64,000 bases of DNA from Emydura subglobosa (Eukaryota > Chordata > Testudines > Chelidae). Under the pieces are notes generated by a model. That model was not told where the DNA came from, made no database searches, and saw nothing but the letters and a program-made list of their open reading frames with translations. A program made the translations under genes and the position numbers. Numbering within the stretch: the first letter of the stretch is position 1; each line of letters begins with the position of its first letter. Shown piece after piece: positions 9,609-21,640 of the stretch. The stretch spans positions 65,237,075 through 65,301,074 of the forward strand of contig ML679961.1 of NCBI GenBank assembly GCA_007922225.1. Reading direction: 5' to 3'.

Positions 9609-11338
9609 CTAAGCGGGTCTGGGGGGCAGCCTTGGTGGAGGCTGCGGTTGCCTCTGGGCCTGAGGGCGGGCCTGGCGCCTCGAGGCCTGGGGGGTGTATA
9701 GCCCTAGGGACCTCAGGATGGCTCGTGAGTCCTTTAGGGCATGGAGCTTTTCGTCCGTCCTATTGGAGAAGAGGCCGATGTAATCAATGGGGAGGTCCTG
9801 TATTGACTGTTGGACCTCTTGGGACAGGCTGGAAGCTTGGAGCCAAGAGCAGCGGCGCATGACGCTGGCCGAAGTGATCGCCCTGCTAGCAGCATCTGCT
9901 GCGTAACTAGCCGACTGAAGTGCCGCCTTAGCCACCACCACCCCTTCCTGTGACACAATGGCGAAGTCTGCGGCCTGGTCCGGGGGCAACCTCGAGGAGA
10001 ACCTCTGCAGAGAGGAACAGAGATTCAAATTGTACTTCCCCAGGAGGGCCTGATGGCAGAGATTCAAATTGTACTTCCCCAGGAGGGCCTGATGGTTTGC
10101 GACCCTCAGCTGTAGGGCCGCAGTGGAATACATCTTGCGCCCGAAAAGGTCCAGCTTCTTGCTGTCCTTGTCCTTCGGGGTGTTGCTCTGGCCACCCTGG
10201 CGATCCCGCTAGTTCACTGCATCCACTACGAGTGAACCTGGGGCGGGGTGCGTATAAAGGAATTCAAACCACTCCTTAGGTACATAGTATTTGCGCTCAG
10301 CACCCTTTGAAGTGGGGGCCACTGAGGACGGGGTTTGCCAGAGGGTCTTGGCTATCTTCATCACCCTCTCATGAACAGGAAGGGCCAGTTGTGATGGGCC
10401 TGCTGTCTCAGAAACCCCAAAGAGGGGGTCCTCCTCCTCCGACAATTCTTTAATCTCTAAACCGAGATTGTCCACCACTCTCCTCAGAAGGTCCTGGTGG
10501 GCCCGGAAGTCAAAGAGTGGGGCCTTATGGTCCCTGGCCGCCGCCTCATCCAGAGAGGAGGAGAAGGATTGTGGAAGAGCTTCTGTAGAAGGGCCTTCCT
10601 CTGGGTCAGACCCCTCCTCCGAGGGGTGGCCCTCCTGTAGACAGGTTGGTGGGGGTACTGGTTGGGCCACTGAGGAGTGAACAGAGGCGGTCCCTTGACC
10701 CATCTGTGTACCCCACGGCCCCCAATATGGCCATTGCCAGGGGCCTTGGAGCCATGTAGGTGCAGGCGTAGGAACCAGCTGGGTCATTTCCAGGCGTTGC
10801 CCCTTGGAACCCGAGCTGCTTGACCTGTGCTTGTGGGTCCTGGAAGGGGAGTGGCTCCGGGACGACGATGACCTCCGGTGCCGGCATCTGCGGTGCCGAC
10901 GAGGAGAGGAGCTACTGGAGGAGCTGTAGGTGGAACGTCCCCTCCGTCTGGAAGACTTACAGCGACACTTCCCAGATCTAGAGCGGGAGCGGTGACGCCT
11001 GTGCTGTCGCGACACTGATCTGGAGCGCGACATATCACGCGGTGCCAAGGCGCTCGATGCGGACAACGGTGCCGGTGGAGCGCTCCACACCGACGAGACA
11101 CTCGGTGCCGCTGGAGAACGCGACGGCTCGGAGTCCAGGCGAAGCGCGGACTCCATTAGGATCACCTTCAGCCTGCGTATCTCTCCTTCTGGGTCCATGG
11201 CTTGAAGGACCTACAGATCCTACATTTCTCCTTTCTATGTTGCTCCCCGAGGATTCGGAGGCAACGGTTGTGAGGGTCACTCATGGGAAAGGATTTTGCA
11301 CACACGGTGCAGGCTTTAAAGCCGGTGGAGCCAGGCAT
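9609..11338 (-). pseudogene. DIRS-A Gag-like protein with zinc-finger and RS-rich region, disrupted
   Basis: Putative nucleocapsid/Gag protein that would bind and package element RNA. The start is set at the ATG at 11336-11338, because the next residues give a Cys/His cluster typical of DIRS gag (CTVC, then SDPHNRC, then CRIC). A frameshift near 11190 separates this from the rest. Next comes an arginine/serine-rich stretch of about 75 residues (10800-11036), with runs such as SRSRS, SSSSSSSPRR and SRSHSPSR, then an acidic segment (about 10420-10620). A single TAG (10209-10211) lies in an otherwise open frame between FLYTHPAPGS and the conserved C-terminal part (LQLRVANHQALLGKYNLNL, DAASRAI). 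That part contains an in-frame 39-base duplication. Total about 575 codons. It is the 5' gene of the element and ends about 120 bases before the RT frame. Confidence 0.88.
10018..10095 (-). repeat. Perfect 39-bp tandem duplication inside gag
   Basis: Positions 10018-10056 and 10057-10095 are identical (unit begins CAGAGATTCAAATTGTACTT). As 39 is 13 codons, the frame is kept and HQALLGKYNLNLC occurs twice. Perfect identity suggests that it is recent relative to the point mutations in the copy, or that it is a variant of the source subfamily. Confidence 0.97.
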
Positions 11339-11491
11339 GGCTTAGCTCTAGCCCCTAAGGGCACTATCTCTACAACTTAACTACTGCTAATCACTAAGAA
11401 AACAATGAACAAGAACTTGAATAACAAAGCTATAGTACTAAGGGATGCTATTTGCGGTATACAAGAGGCAGACGTTCCAGCAACCATCACA

Positions 11492-11682
11492 GGCGGAAAG
11501 AAGGAACTGAGGGTCTGCAGGGTCAGCGGCACCCTATGTACCACTGCATGAGCGCGGTACTCCAGGGGGCGCCTGAGCCGACCCTACGGAGCTAGCTAAG
11601 GGAAAAAAGTTCTGGGAATCTGTGCACGGGGCGCGCACACACCTATACTGGAATGGATATGAGCAATCACTCGAAGAGAGAA
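11492..11682. repeat. DIRS-A right (5') inverted terminal repeat
   Basis: Reverse complement of the left terminal repeat, ending ...GAGCAATCACTCGAAGAGAG just before AACCAAAG. It would hold the element promoter and transcription start, but I cannot point to a specific promoter motif. Gag begins about 150 bases further in. Confidence 0.9.
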
Positions 11683-12744
11683 CCAAAGATATAAAATAGA
11701 CATTTACACATAACAATCAAATCACCTAACCGATAAAAGATGACAGGCTACTGGATGAAGGACGAGTTGGAAGAAAAGCATCCAAGTATTGAAACCCTTG
11801 GAGGACAGTGTGACTCAGGGTAATGGGAACATTTTACTTCTAACCCACCAGTTCAAATCCATCCATGTTCTGTTGTGACCAAAGGTTGTTATCCTCTCAT
11901 GGCTGTTTTGTGTCTTTAAATTGTAACTGCTAAAATAGGTGCATTTTTTGTTTGCCGTAAGTTAAATCTTATTTAGAACACTGTGCAAAAATAAAGGTCT
12001 TAGAAACTACACAAAGAATATCTTGAGGCATTTCTGAACCTTTGTATTGCAGTTATTGTGATATGTAAAATGAGCTGGAGTCACAGTCCGTCCAGTTTCT
12101 AGTAGGCAATTACTATAAAACAGAACATCATCACAATCCACACTAGCTACAATCAGTTACTACAGTGATGGAGGCCATAAAAGTGCCTAAACAAATAATC
12201 ATCAACCTTACTGGAAATGTAAACAGAAGAGCCAAGACAGTGTGGGTCATGGAGGTTGAATTACATTCTCTGTTCTACAGACAGCTGATACAGGTTAGGT
12301 ATTAAGCAAATCGACAGATACATTGTGTGGGGGACTCATCCATCTCTGCTGCCTGCATGGTAATGACCCTGTGGTTAATATATAGAACAAGTGAGGTGAA
12401 ATTCTATCTTGACTCATGTCTTGTGCAAGTGCAACCTCATTGAAGCCAACAAACTTGATGTTTGATCTGACATATTTTCCCAGCACTAAATTCACTTAAA
12501 GTTATCTGAAACTCCTGAATAACATGTCACTCAAATACTCATATGGTGAACAGACAGAGATTTTGTTCAAAACATGTGTTAATACCAATTATATATAAAA
12601 TGGAGATCTGATGAATCTTCCAAGTCTGCAAACTGGTTACAAACCACATCTTAAATGACTGGTCCCAAGCCCACTGCAGCATTTAGCATAATTGACAATG
12701 TCTGCTCAAGAGAGGCTCAGGCTGGCTATAAAATGAGTGTGATC
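11683..12744. other. Unassigned non-coding stretch
   Basis: No open frame above about 66 codons and no recognisable repeat. Ordinary AT-rich flank right of DIRS-A. Confidence 0.5.
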
Positions 12745-13025
12745 GGTGAAAACTGAGGTGCAGTGACGGAGCGGTATAAAGGCTCAGTACTGAAATAGCC
12801 AGTGGTTCTGAAAGAATTATTACAATAAATTAACAAAGCTATGTAGTGTCCACTGCTAGAATAGTCAGTGATACAGAAGGTCAGGATAGAAATGCATTGG
12901 CAGAGCTCTGTGGACCCCATACTAAAACAGCAAGGAGTTCAGCAAAGTAGGAAAAGGTTGAGGCATATTGGCGGAGCTATGTAGAGAAGCTTAAATAGTA
13001 GGGAGTTCTGCAGATCAAAATTGAG
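12745..13025 (+). repeat. Degenerate tandem array, four units of about 67-71 bp
   Basis: Four diverged units share a core of AGCTATGTAGA..., CTGAAATAGC and AGTGGTTCTG. The core AGC(G/T) falls at 12770, 12837, 12904 and 12975, giving steps of 67, 67 and 71. An old minisatellite or a tandemly built repeat; no coding sense. Confidence 0.75.
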
Positions 13026-16000
13026 AGAATGTCCACACACAAAATTTAATCCTGATTAAGTATGGTGTGACTTTAAAGCACATTAACTATTCCTGATTAA
13101 CTCCATGTGTGGATGCTCTTATTCTGGAATTAAATTTTATTCCAAATCATTTTAATCCATTTTGGAAGTAGAACAGTTAATCTGGAATAACATGTTGAGC
13201 TGAGTGGGAAACTCTTGAATAGTGCTTTGCTGAACCAGGTCTGATTGAAGTCAATGTTATTAATCCTTCAATGCCATGAACACCAAATTCACTCACGAAA
13301 AAGATGCTTTTGTGCTAATTGCATGCCAATATATCATATCATTCAATTATTTCTATTAAGCTAACTGACCTATTTTGGAAAAGTATATGGATAGAACACT
13401 TAAGTAGCTATGACCCATCTCCATGAACCACTTATAAAAAAACTGACTCACACTATTAAAATTCATGATCCCCTTTATTATGTGTCTGTTGAAAAGTCTG
13501 CTTTAAAGGCAGGGTAAGGAAAAGGCATGCAGCACTAAGCAATAAGAGATTTCAGCCCCCATCAATCAGCCTATTTATAACAATGTTTGGATGATGTGGT
13601 AAGATTTTGAGAATGAATGTTGTTTAATGTGAATTCCTCAGCTGATGTGTAATAATGTTCCATTTAGTCCCCAGCAAACAGTCTAGAAAAGGGAATCTGT
13701 ATTTGATGTCTATGAAATACATTTCTTTCTTGGTTTTAAAATGAAGTAAACTACCTAAAATTAGAAACTGCTGCCATGCAGCAGTAACCACTTCCACATT
13801 ATTTATTGCTCCATGGTATACAGCACAAATGACTAAGAGGTAGAACTCTGGCTAGGGAGAAGCTTAGTTAGATGGAGTCTAGATTTGTAACCAAAGAGCA
13901 GCCTTTCAATCCCCTTCCTCACCCACTCCCCCTCCTCACCTCCAAATTTCCGTCATTACCCTTATCATCATAGACATGGGAGGATAAAAAAATTATAACA
14001 ACCCAGGGCCTGTTGTGCAATGCCCTACTTGGGGAACAAACTCCTTCCTTATCCCATACTCAGCACTTCACAACCGGCTAACTGATTGGGGCGTGTCACG
14101 AATACATTGGGGTACCTTAATCCCTTTTTAGAATCTGGAACAGTTAATGAAGACGTATGGATCCCACAGACAAGAGGAGTATTTAGGCCCTGCTTTTCCC
14201 ATTATGCACATGACACAATTAAATCACTCATCTAAATCATGCAGTTGGGGGTAGTCACATAGTTTCACTATAGTCTACATATATTTTATTCCTTAATTGC
14301 AAGATCTTACACAATTTTGGCCAGCATGTTTCAAAAAGCAACAGTGGTGTGTCTATAATACAGGGTTTTTAATGGCAGAAAGAGGGAACTGTTTTAAAAT
14401 TTGTCTCTCCTGTCCTTTATTAACAGGAAATTGAAATATGTGAATTTCCATTCAATACTTCTAAATGGCCACAGGAATACATTACAAGATGTACCACTGA
14501 TATATCCAGGTACCTGTGCCATCAACACATGAATTTTAAGAGAGAGGGAGGAAGAGTGTTGAACCATTCTAAATCAGAGGTGCATCATCATGGAGAGCTT
14601 TCGGAGATTAAGAATAATTTGAAATTTTAAACCAATTCTGTATGCAGCTTTAAGAGACACATTGAGGCAGTATCTCCATCACTAATCATGCTTTCAACAG
14701 CAGCTAATCACCATTGCCAGTGAATGGAACACATAAATAGCCCCAAGAGTCAGTGGACAGGACAATGTACTTATTGAAAACCTTTGTGCCTATGTGTTAA
14801 TAACAGTGATATGATGGTTTTATGTATCAATCACACCTGGTCAGTCACATTACACAGTGCAAACCAGTCAAGAGACAATGGAAGGCAACACAGATCAAAC
14901 AACCAGAGGTGAGCGCAAACCATGATTTTAGGTAGGGGACCTTGACCCCTGTGTGACCTAAGATAAATCTAAAGGAAATGTCCTAATGATAAACATCAAA
15001 GACAGAGCAAGTGCACATAGAAAACACCTGCATGACTCAGTAGGGGCCTGGGACTCAGAGTGGGTGGGGTGTTATCTTTATTTGCAGTTTACATTGCAAC
15101 AGTTATTTTTTCCCTACTCCTTTCAGGTGAACCCTGAGCAGCTGTTCACCTGCTGTTATCTCTCTTCCATCATAAAATCAGACCCTTCTCCACAGACACA
15201 TGAACAATAATCCTTGACATTTAGGAAACTGACATCCCACCTGCTTTATCGTTATAGCTGACCTATATTTGCAAGAATACAAGCCCCCCTGAAAGAGGAC
15301 CGATGTGTTTAACAATGAGAGCAAGTGTGGTATTTTGAGTATTGCACTCACGGAAGCACAGGAAACAGGTTTATACACTGGAGGGACCAGAGAACAATCA
15401 CTGTGCCATTACCTCCCTGAGCTTTTCATTTTATTTTTGAGACTGACATGCACAACTGGGTGGAATATTATACAGCCTTTGCACTTGCAATATCCTGAAT
15501 GGCCTACAGTCAGAAATGACTCCACTGAGAGCCTTCCCTGGGATTCTATCCTTTTGCTTTCAGAGGTCAGACTGCACTGTTACTTGGGTAGTATACTGTC
15601 CCAGAACTTTATAGGCAGCCGCATCCATTTCTGAAGAATTGAAGGTGGTTTTTTAAGTTAAATTTCTAGTTCTCTTATGGTTGTAAAGAAAACTGTCTAA
15701 ATGTGACCACGTGAAAATCTGTCGCAACAACCCGGAAAGCCTGAACAAGAGCTGCAAGAGTTGTGAGCAGCCCTCATGCAGATGTGTTGTTAACCAGGAA
15801 TCCTACCGGTGACTACTTAATAATGTTTCCTTTGAAGTATATTTCTGTTGACTATTTAACAGGAACATACTATTGTTCTGGGATTTGTGGCTAGCATTCA
15901 GCTTGTGGGTGGCAATGGTGATTAGCACTGCCTCTTTCGTCTACTGTTCTAACCCATGTTTGTAAAGTTGGTCTTTGCATTTTTGGGCAGGTTTATGAAA

Positions 16001-18116
16001 CAGTTCTTTGGTGCAGCCCATCTCGAATACAACTGATTCCTCTTCCTCTCCCTTTCTATCATACTACAACACCATGCTATAGTCACAGGGCCATTCTATA
16101 ATCTGGAGTTCTTGGTTCTAATTCTCACCATACTTTATGTAACCAGAAACAAAACCCCATTATCTGAAACCCAGTCCTTTTCTGAAACTATGAGACCATG
16201 AAGCCTCATGTGATATAAACTGTGTATGTCTCAGTCTAGTTCCTATGGGACAGGACAAGTACAAATTACTAGCAGTCTCAGCAAAGGCCAAAGAGACTAA
16301 ATAAGCAATGGAAACAATTCTGCTCTCAAATCATATCAACAGGTGGTCTCTTTAAGTTCTGGCTGGGGCAAAAATGTCAGGAAGCAGCATGGGGTCACAG
16401 CCAATGTTATGCCTGTTCTGTGAATAGAGAACTTCAGTCTCCACAGCTGTCAATTCAGCACTTTCACCAGTACTTAAAAAAAAAAAATCCTCAAAACTCA
16501 CAATAACAAACAAAATCAGAATCAAATCAGTTGCCCTAAACATTATTTTTCTTGCACCAGGTACACAGTGAAAGGTATTATTACTGCCCAAAAGTTGAAA
16601 GAACTTGTGAAATATATTAAATCCATAAAAGAAAAGAAGAGTTCATGCTATAAAAGTTATTTAAAATGGCTATCGTTCATGCAGTTTTTATGGCATTGAA
16701 CTAAACTCCAAAGGTAACACTTAACCAGGTTACAAAATTAACCTGCCTCATTTGTTTACTTTGTCTGATTTACTTAAGACAAATACGTTGAGTGTCTGAA
16801 ATGTTTTATCTGGCCCTGGGAAAGGAAAACTAAAGGAGTGTTGCACTTTTATTAATAGATAATGTGCAAACAGCTACAAGCCTATCAAATGAATAGCAAG
16901 AACCTTTGACCACTGTTTACCAAAAACAAAATTAGCACTGGCTGGCAGGTACTTATCACATCTGAGAACAATTAACTACCCACATCTGGTACATGTTAGT
17001 AAAAATGCTATGGCAAGTCTTAAAGAGGGCTGTCTCTCAGTCCATTAGCATCACCTTCAGATTGCCATCAGAATGCAATCCAGATTCTGAATCATATTCA
17101 CATACTGTAAGCATATTAAGCCACGTCAACGTATTTTTTCCTGCCTATTTCACTTTGTATTAATATTTAAATCAGAGATGGACTCAAATCAAAACTTAGG
17201 ATCCTAACCCTGCTGAATTTTGGGATGTTTGAAATGTGCATCCTAATCAGAATTTTGTGGCTTGATCTCAACTTTAATTTACATTTTTATGTAAATCATT
17301 TAGGAGATTGAAATATATTCCTAAGAGCCAATGTATGTTTTGTAAATATGCAGCATCCAAGCATGCTGTCATAGTTTCAGGATAACTACACCTGTATTCC
17401 CCTCCGTGGTCCACTCCAGCAGTCCCCGATCAGTTCTCCAGCCGTCACTTGTGTCTGGGCATGGACCTTTGTGAGCAGGGATTTTAAGGCTGCACCCATC
17501 CCTGTCTTACACTGTGATATACCCAGAAAGCCAATCTGTCCAAAAGGCCAGCTTTGTTTTCTCTCAAAGGGCTATAGCCAGTGCATTGCCAGCAGTTAAA
17601 AGTTACCACTCAGCTCTTTCTGAGCAAGCACATTTATTCTTAAGGGAAAAGCATTAAAGAGAAAATAGATTTTAAAAAAAAACAGATTTAAAAACATACT
17701 GAATATACCAGGAGTCACCCACCAGTCTTATGAAGACCTACGAGGCCAAAGTCTTTCCAAACTTTCTGCAAAGATTTGTTTGTTTGCTGGATCATAAAAA
17801 ATGCCTGAGCCAGCTCAAAGTCAGCTTTTGTATACCTGAAGTGCTTCCTTTGTCTGAATCTCTGGAAAACCCAGTTTGAACCATTATATGCAAACACCTC
17901 AGGGAGTGGTATCTCTTGAGGCATTTACAACTTAAGTGATTGATCTTAATCACCCCCTCCCCTCCCGCATACACTGTTTCTGGTTCCTGGAGGAGGTGTG
18001 GTAGCCCTCCCTCCTAGAGTTGCATACGATCCCTGGCCTAGTGATACATAAACATGATACGATATGGTTCCCAAACATATTTCATGGGATTGCAATATCT
18101 ATCACATCTGTCTTCT
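13026..18116. other. Long unassigned non-coding stretch
   Basis: Mostly AT-rich unique-looking DNA. Around 13030-13190 there are short facing words (GTCCACAC and GTGTGGAT) that may be a decayed MITE. Between about 17380 and 17960 the base composition and an A-rich tract at 17670-17690 suggest an old interspersed element that I cannot name. No open frame with a domain. Confidence 0.4.
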
Positions 18117-18357
18117 TCCCCATGCTAGAAATTGTGTGTGTATCCCCATTCCTTCCTCTGACACATGCAAGGGGCTGTATGTGTCCCCCATGTCTCCCTT
18201 CACCTCCTACCACTGTCTCACATTCTCCCCCAGATACCAAGGGATCTGTATGCCTCCATTCCTCCTTTCCCCAGACGCCAAGGGCCCTGTGTGTCCCCTC
18301 CCCCCCATTCCCTATGCCAGGGACTCTGTGTGATCCCCATTCTCTCCTTCCCATCAT
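18117..18357 (+). repeat. Degenerate CT-rich minisatellite, about 42-bp units
   Basis: About five diverged repeats of a unit like ATGCCAAGGG-CTGTGTGT-CCCCATTCC-TCCTT. Best copies begin near 18121, 18167, 18234, 18278 and 18316. The overlapping open frames on both strands result from this composition and are not genes. Confidence 0.75.
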
Positions 18358-20584
18358 CATTTTTCTTTTCTATCTGGGACACAAGTCATTCAGGATGTCA
18401 AGATTTTAAATTGGGAAAATGGGCAGAGCTGAGTTGAGAAGTGTTGTTATGCTGGAAAGCATTAATGCTTGACATCAACTAGTTCTTTGATCGAGAGACA
18501 ATTACAGATCTGGTTAAAGCTGATGTGTGTGCTAAACAGATGCTATTTGCTCGAATGAGTAAACCAATAAAACAGGTAAATATAATTTTAAGTGCGCCCA
18601 CCTAAATACCACCACTGCTTTTCTCCTGCACCTTTCATCTATTCAAAATCTTGGTTAAAACCTCACATTTCTACCATAAACACATAACACATTGTACACT
18701 TAACCTGTGCATGTATGTAAACCCTGAACACCCCCAGTGTTGTTCAGGATGTAATTAAAGTTTTGCATTTTACTGTAAGGGAGATTAGTGTGTTTTGTTG
18801 GACACTGAATAAAGTTCCTTCTGACAATATGGAGTCTGTCATATGCAGTGCAAACATGTTTTGTGGGCATTAGGGTTAAGAGGTGCCCCATAATATGGGA
18901 TTGTCTTGCTGTTTAATTTACACTTAGGGATGTCACATTGAACCAACCCTGAGTCCTTCTAAATGAAGTTTGTTTATAAAATTATATTACACTATTAGTG
19001 CAGGGTGGGATTTTAAACCTTCTTGTGAAGCAGCTGCCAACCAAACACAAAGTACCATACTAGGTTGACCAGAAACCTAAGCCAGAATTGCATTTACTAT
19101 GTTAAGTATACCTGGCAATATAAGAATCAAGAATAATCTATATCAGAATCAAGACTTGTCTAACATAGTCCAGATTTACAAACGTTACTACCCATTTTCC
19201 AGCATGTTAACTCTTCATCTTGCAGAACGCACAATGGTCCTACTGGTAAACTTTTATTTCGCCAAGACAGAATGAGTTCATTAACCTTTCATCCTGATAG
19301 ATCTGAGTTCAAATCCTGAAACAAGTGAATATGAGTCTGCTCTTCTCCTTAATTGATCTCTGACACAATATTATCAGTCTGATTCAGGACTGGCTCAGGA
19401 TAAGAACAGCAAAGGATAGTTTAGATCAGTACCTAATTATATTGGAAGACCCAGAGTGGACTCAGAACTGGAAACCAGTAGGTGTTACTGGTTTGGACTG
19501 AAGCTTGATGGCAAAGCTGTTCATGAGAGAAGCCCACTGGGAACACATGTACTATATCTACCACTGACTAGTACAGTATTAATAGTCCCTCAGTTAATGA
19601 ACATTCAGTTCACCTAAAAAAACAACCAAACAAAAATACTTTCTTTGTCCAGTAATAAATCTCAACCATCAATGTGTTATCCTCAGCTTTATGGGTGAAA
19701 AATAAAACAGAACAAAACCATCACTTTATGTAAGAGAAATTTCATAACACTCATAGAAAGAAACTGCTGTCATTCCACAACTTCAAAGTAATATTTTTAG
19801 CCACTTTATTTTTTTGGATTGAACACAGTAGCACAACAGCTTTCTGAATGCAGAACAGCTGCAGTGCATTCAGAAACCGCATGTACTTGGAGTAACCAAT
19901 GGGATCAAACCCTGTCATATCAATCGTATAGTTTTTTTTTAAAGTTTTCTTTCTCTGAGGTGTCAGACCAAATAACCAGCAGCTGTAGGATATGAAATGC
20001 ATTCCACAAGGAGAGAGAAGCAGGCACTCTTCCTGTATCACAAAGTCCCCATTTTGCAGGAGAAATTTGACAGCCTATCCCACGCATATTCATAACATCC
20101 TCTGGATGTTATTCCTTTTCTCCTGAGGGACATTCCATAAAAACTAGAATATCAAACCTTGCAAGAACTACCATTTTACAGTTTAGTTCAGTTACACTCC
20201 AGTCACCAACTGAAATGCACTTGCTGGACTGGGTGGGAGAGGGTAGGAGGGAAGGTGTTAATAAGCCCTGAGCAAATATAATTTCATGAAAGTCAAAGAA
20301 TGTTAGCCCCAGCTGTGCAAGCGTCTCCCTTCGATCCTTTAGGGCTCTGTCAGCTCACCTTCAACTCCAGCACCCCATCTCTTGGAATTGTCTTCTCTAG
20401 GAAAAAAGGTGTTGGGGATTTTTCAAACAAGTATTAGCAGCAATTGGTATTTTAACATATGTTAGGAGGTAAAGGTCAACCCTAGCAGGGAGCCAATCGT
20501 TAACACATTTTAAAAAGGTAACTCACCTTGTTCATATTAGGTTTTTAACACATGAACCTTGAATACATTAGTTAACACATGTTA
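18358..20584. other. Unassigned non-coding stretch
   Basis: No coding frame or recognisable repeat that I can delimit. A 96-codon minus-strand frame at 19751-20041 shows no domain. Confidence 0.45.
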
Positions 20585-20825
20585 ACTAGCTAATGTAGAT
20601 TTAGGCTAAATATTAGGAAAAACTTTCTAACTGTAAGGATAGTTAAGCTCTGAAATAGGCTTCCAAGGGAGGTTATGGAATCCCCATCACTGGAGGTTAT
20701 TAAGAACAGGTTGGACAAACATCTATCAGGGATGGTCTATGTTTACTTGGTCCTGCCTCAGCAGAGGGAGATGGACTAGAGATCCCTTCCAGCCATATGT
20801 TACTATGTTTCTATATGTTAAAACA
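20585..20825 (+). mobile_element. CR1 LINE 3' end
   Basis: The run TTAGGAAAAACTTTCTAACT, then GGTTATGGAATCCCCATCAC, TGGACAAACATCTATCAGGG, GACTAGAGATCCCTTCCAGC and a T-rich TATGTTTCTATATG end follows the CR1 C-terminus and 3' untranslated region in order. Truncated at its 5' side. Confidence 0.9.
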
Positions 20826-21039
20826 CACATCTCTTTTCCAAATGTAGACATGGCCTTAGTACTTTTAAAAGTATGATAGGGCTTTTTAATTTTTGGTAAG
20901 CTAACTCAGTTTACCTATCATGATTGAAAACCATATCTTTTTTTATCTGCCAAGCCAGGATCCTAAGCAAAGACTACCAGATGTGCTAAACTGTGCGGTA
21001 GCTTTGTGACATGAGAAATTGGGGATAGGATGAGACCAA

Positions 21040-21640
21040 ACTAGAACGATATAAAATTAACATGGCACACATTAATGGATTAAAAACTGGCTAACTGATA
21101 GAAGTGTATAGGTAACTCTAAACAAGGAATGGTCATCAAGTGTTTGTGTTTCCAGTGAGATTCTGCAGAGATCGATTCTTGTCCCTACACTATTTAACAT
21201 TTTTATCCATTACCTGGGAGCTACATAAAATCATCATTGATAAAGTTTGCAGAGGACATAAGAATTGGGGGAGTGGTAAATAATCAAGAAGACAGGTACT
21301 GATTCAGAGCAATCTAGATCATTTGGTAAACTAGACGCAAGCAAACAATATGTGTTTTATTATGGCTAAATGTAAGTGTACATGACTAGGAATAAATAAC
21401 TTAAATTCAGACTGGAAATAAGGCGTACATCTTTGACAGTGAGAGTAATTAACCACTGGAACAATTTCCCAAGGGTCATGATGGATTCTCCATCACTGGT
21501 AATTTTTAAATCAACATTGGATATTTTTCTAAACGATATGTTCTAGCAATTATTTTGGAAAAGTTATCTGGCCTGTGTTATACAGGAGGTCAGACTAGAT
21601 GATCACATCAGTCTCTTCTGGTCTCGGAATCTATAAATCA
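21040..21640 (+). mobile_element. CR1 LINE with reverse-transcriptase relic
   Basis: The first half encodes a decayed RT core. At about 21170-21230 a frame reads RSILVPTLFNIFIHYLGA, matching the GSVLGPLLFNIFINDL block of CR1. At 21246-21257 FAED stands where FADD is expected, changing a catalytic Asp. Stops follow. The second half carries the 3' end words CCACTGGAACAATTTCCCAA and GTCAGACTAGATGATCACAT. The middle is deleted relative to a complete CR1. It lies about 200 bases after another CR1 tail in the same orientation. Confidence 0.88.

Larger units (their letters stand above)
6170..11682 (-). mobile_element. DIRS-A: near-complete DIRS tyrosine-recombinase retrotransposon
   Basis: A 5.5-kb element read right to left. 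In order on the minus strand: 5' inverted terminal repeat (11492-11682), gag (11338-9609), reverse transcriptase and RNase H (about 9490-7870), tyrosine recombinase (about 7780-6535), internal complementary region (6400-6506) and 3' terminal repeat (6170-6400). Inverted ends, an internal complementary region and a tyrosine recombinase in place of an integrase are diagnostic of the DIRS order. There are no long direct repeats. Coding regions carry several frameshifts and stops, so the copy is dead, but the parts are easy to read and it is the best preserved of the four here. I see no methyltransferase segment between RNase H and recombinase, although some DIRS elements have one. The RS-rich part of gag is a further feature. 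Both edges carry AACCAAA. Confidence 0.93.

Noticed and set aside
6170..11682. Endogenous retrovirus or LTR retrotransposon as an alternative for DIRS-A
   Set aside because: Terminal repeats are inverted rather than direct, an internal complementary region is present, and a tyrosine recombinase (HxxR...Y) replaces a DDE integrase; no protease or envelope seen.
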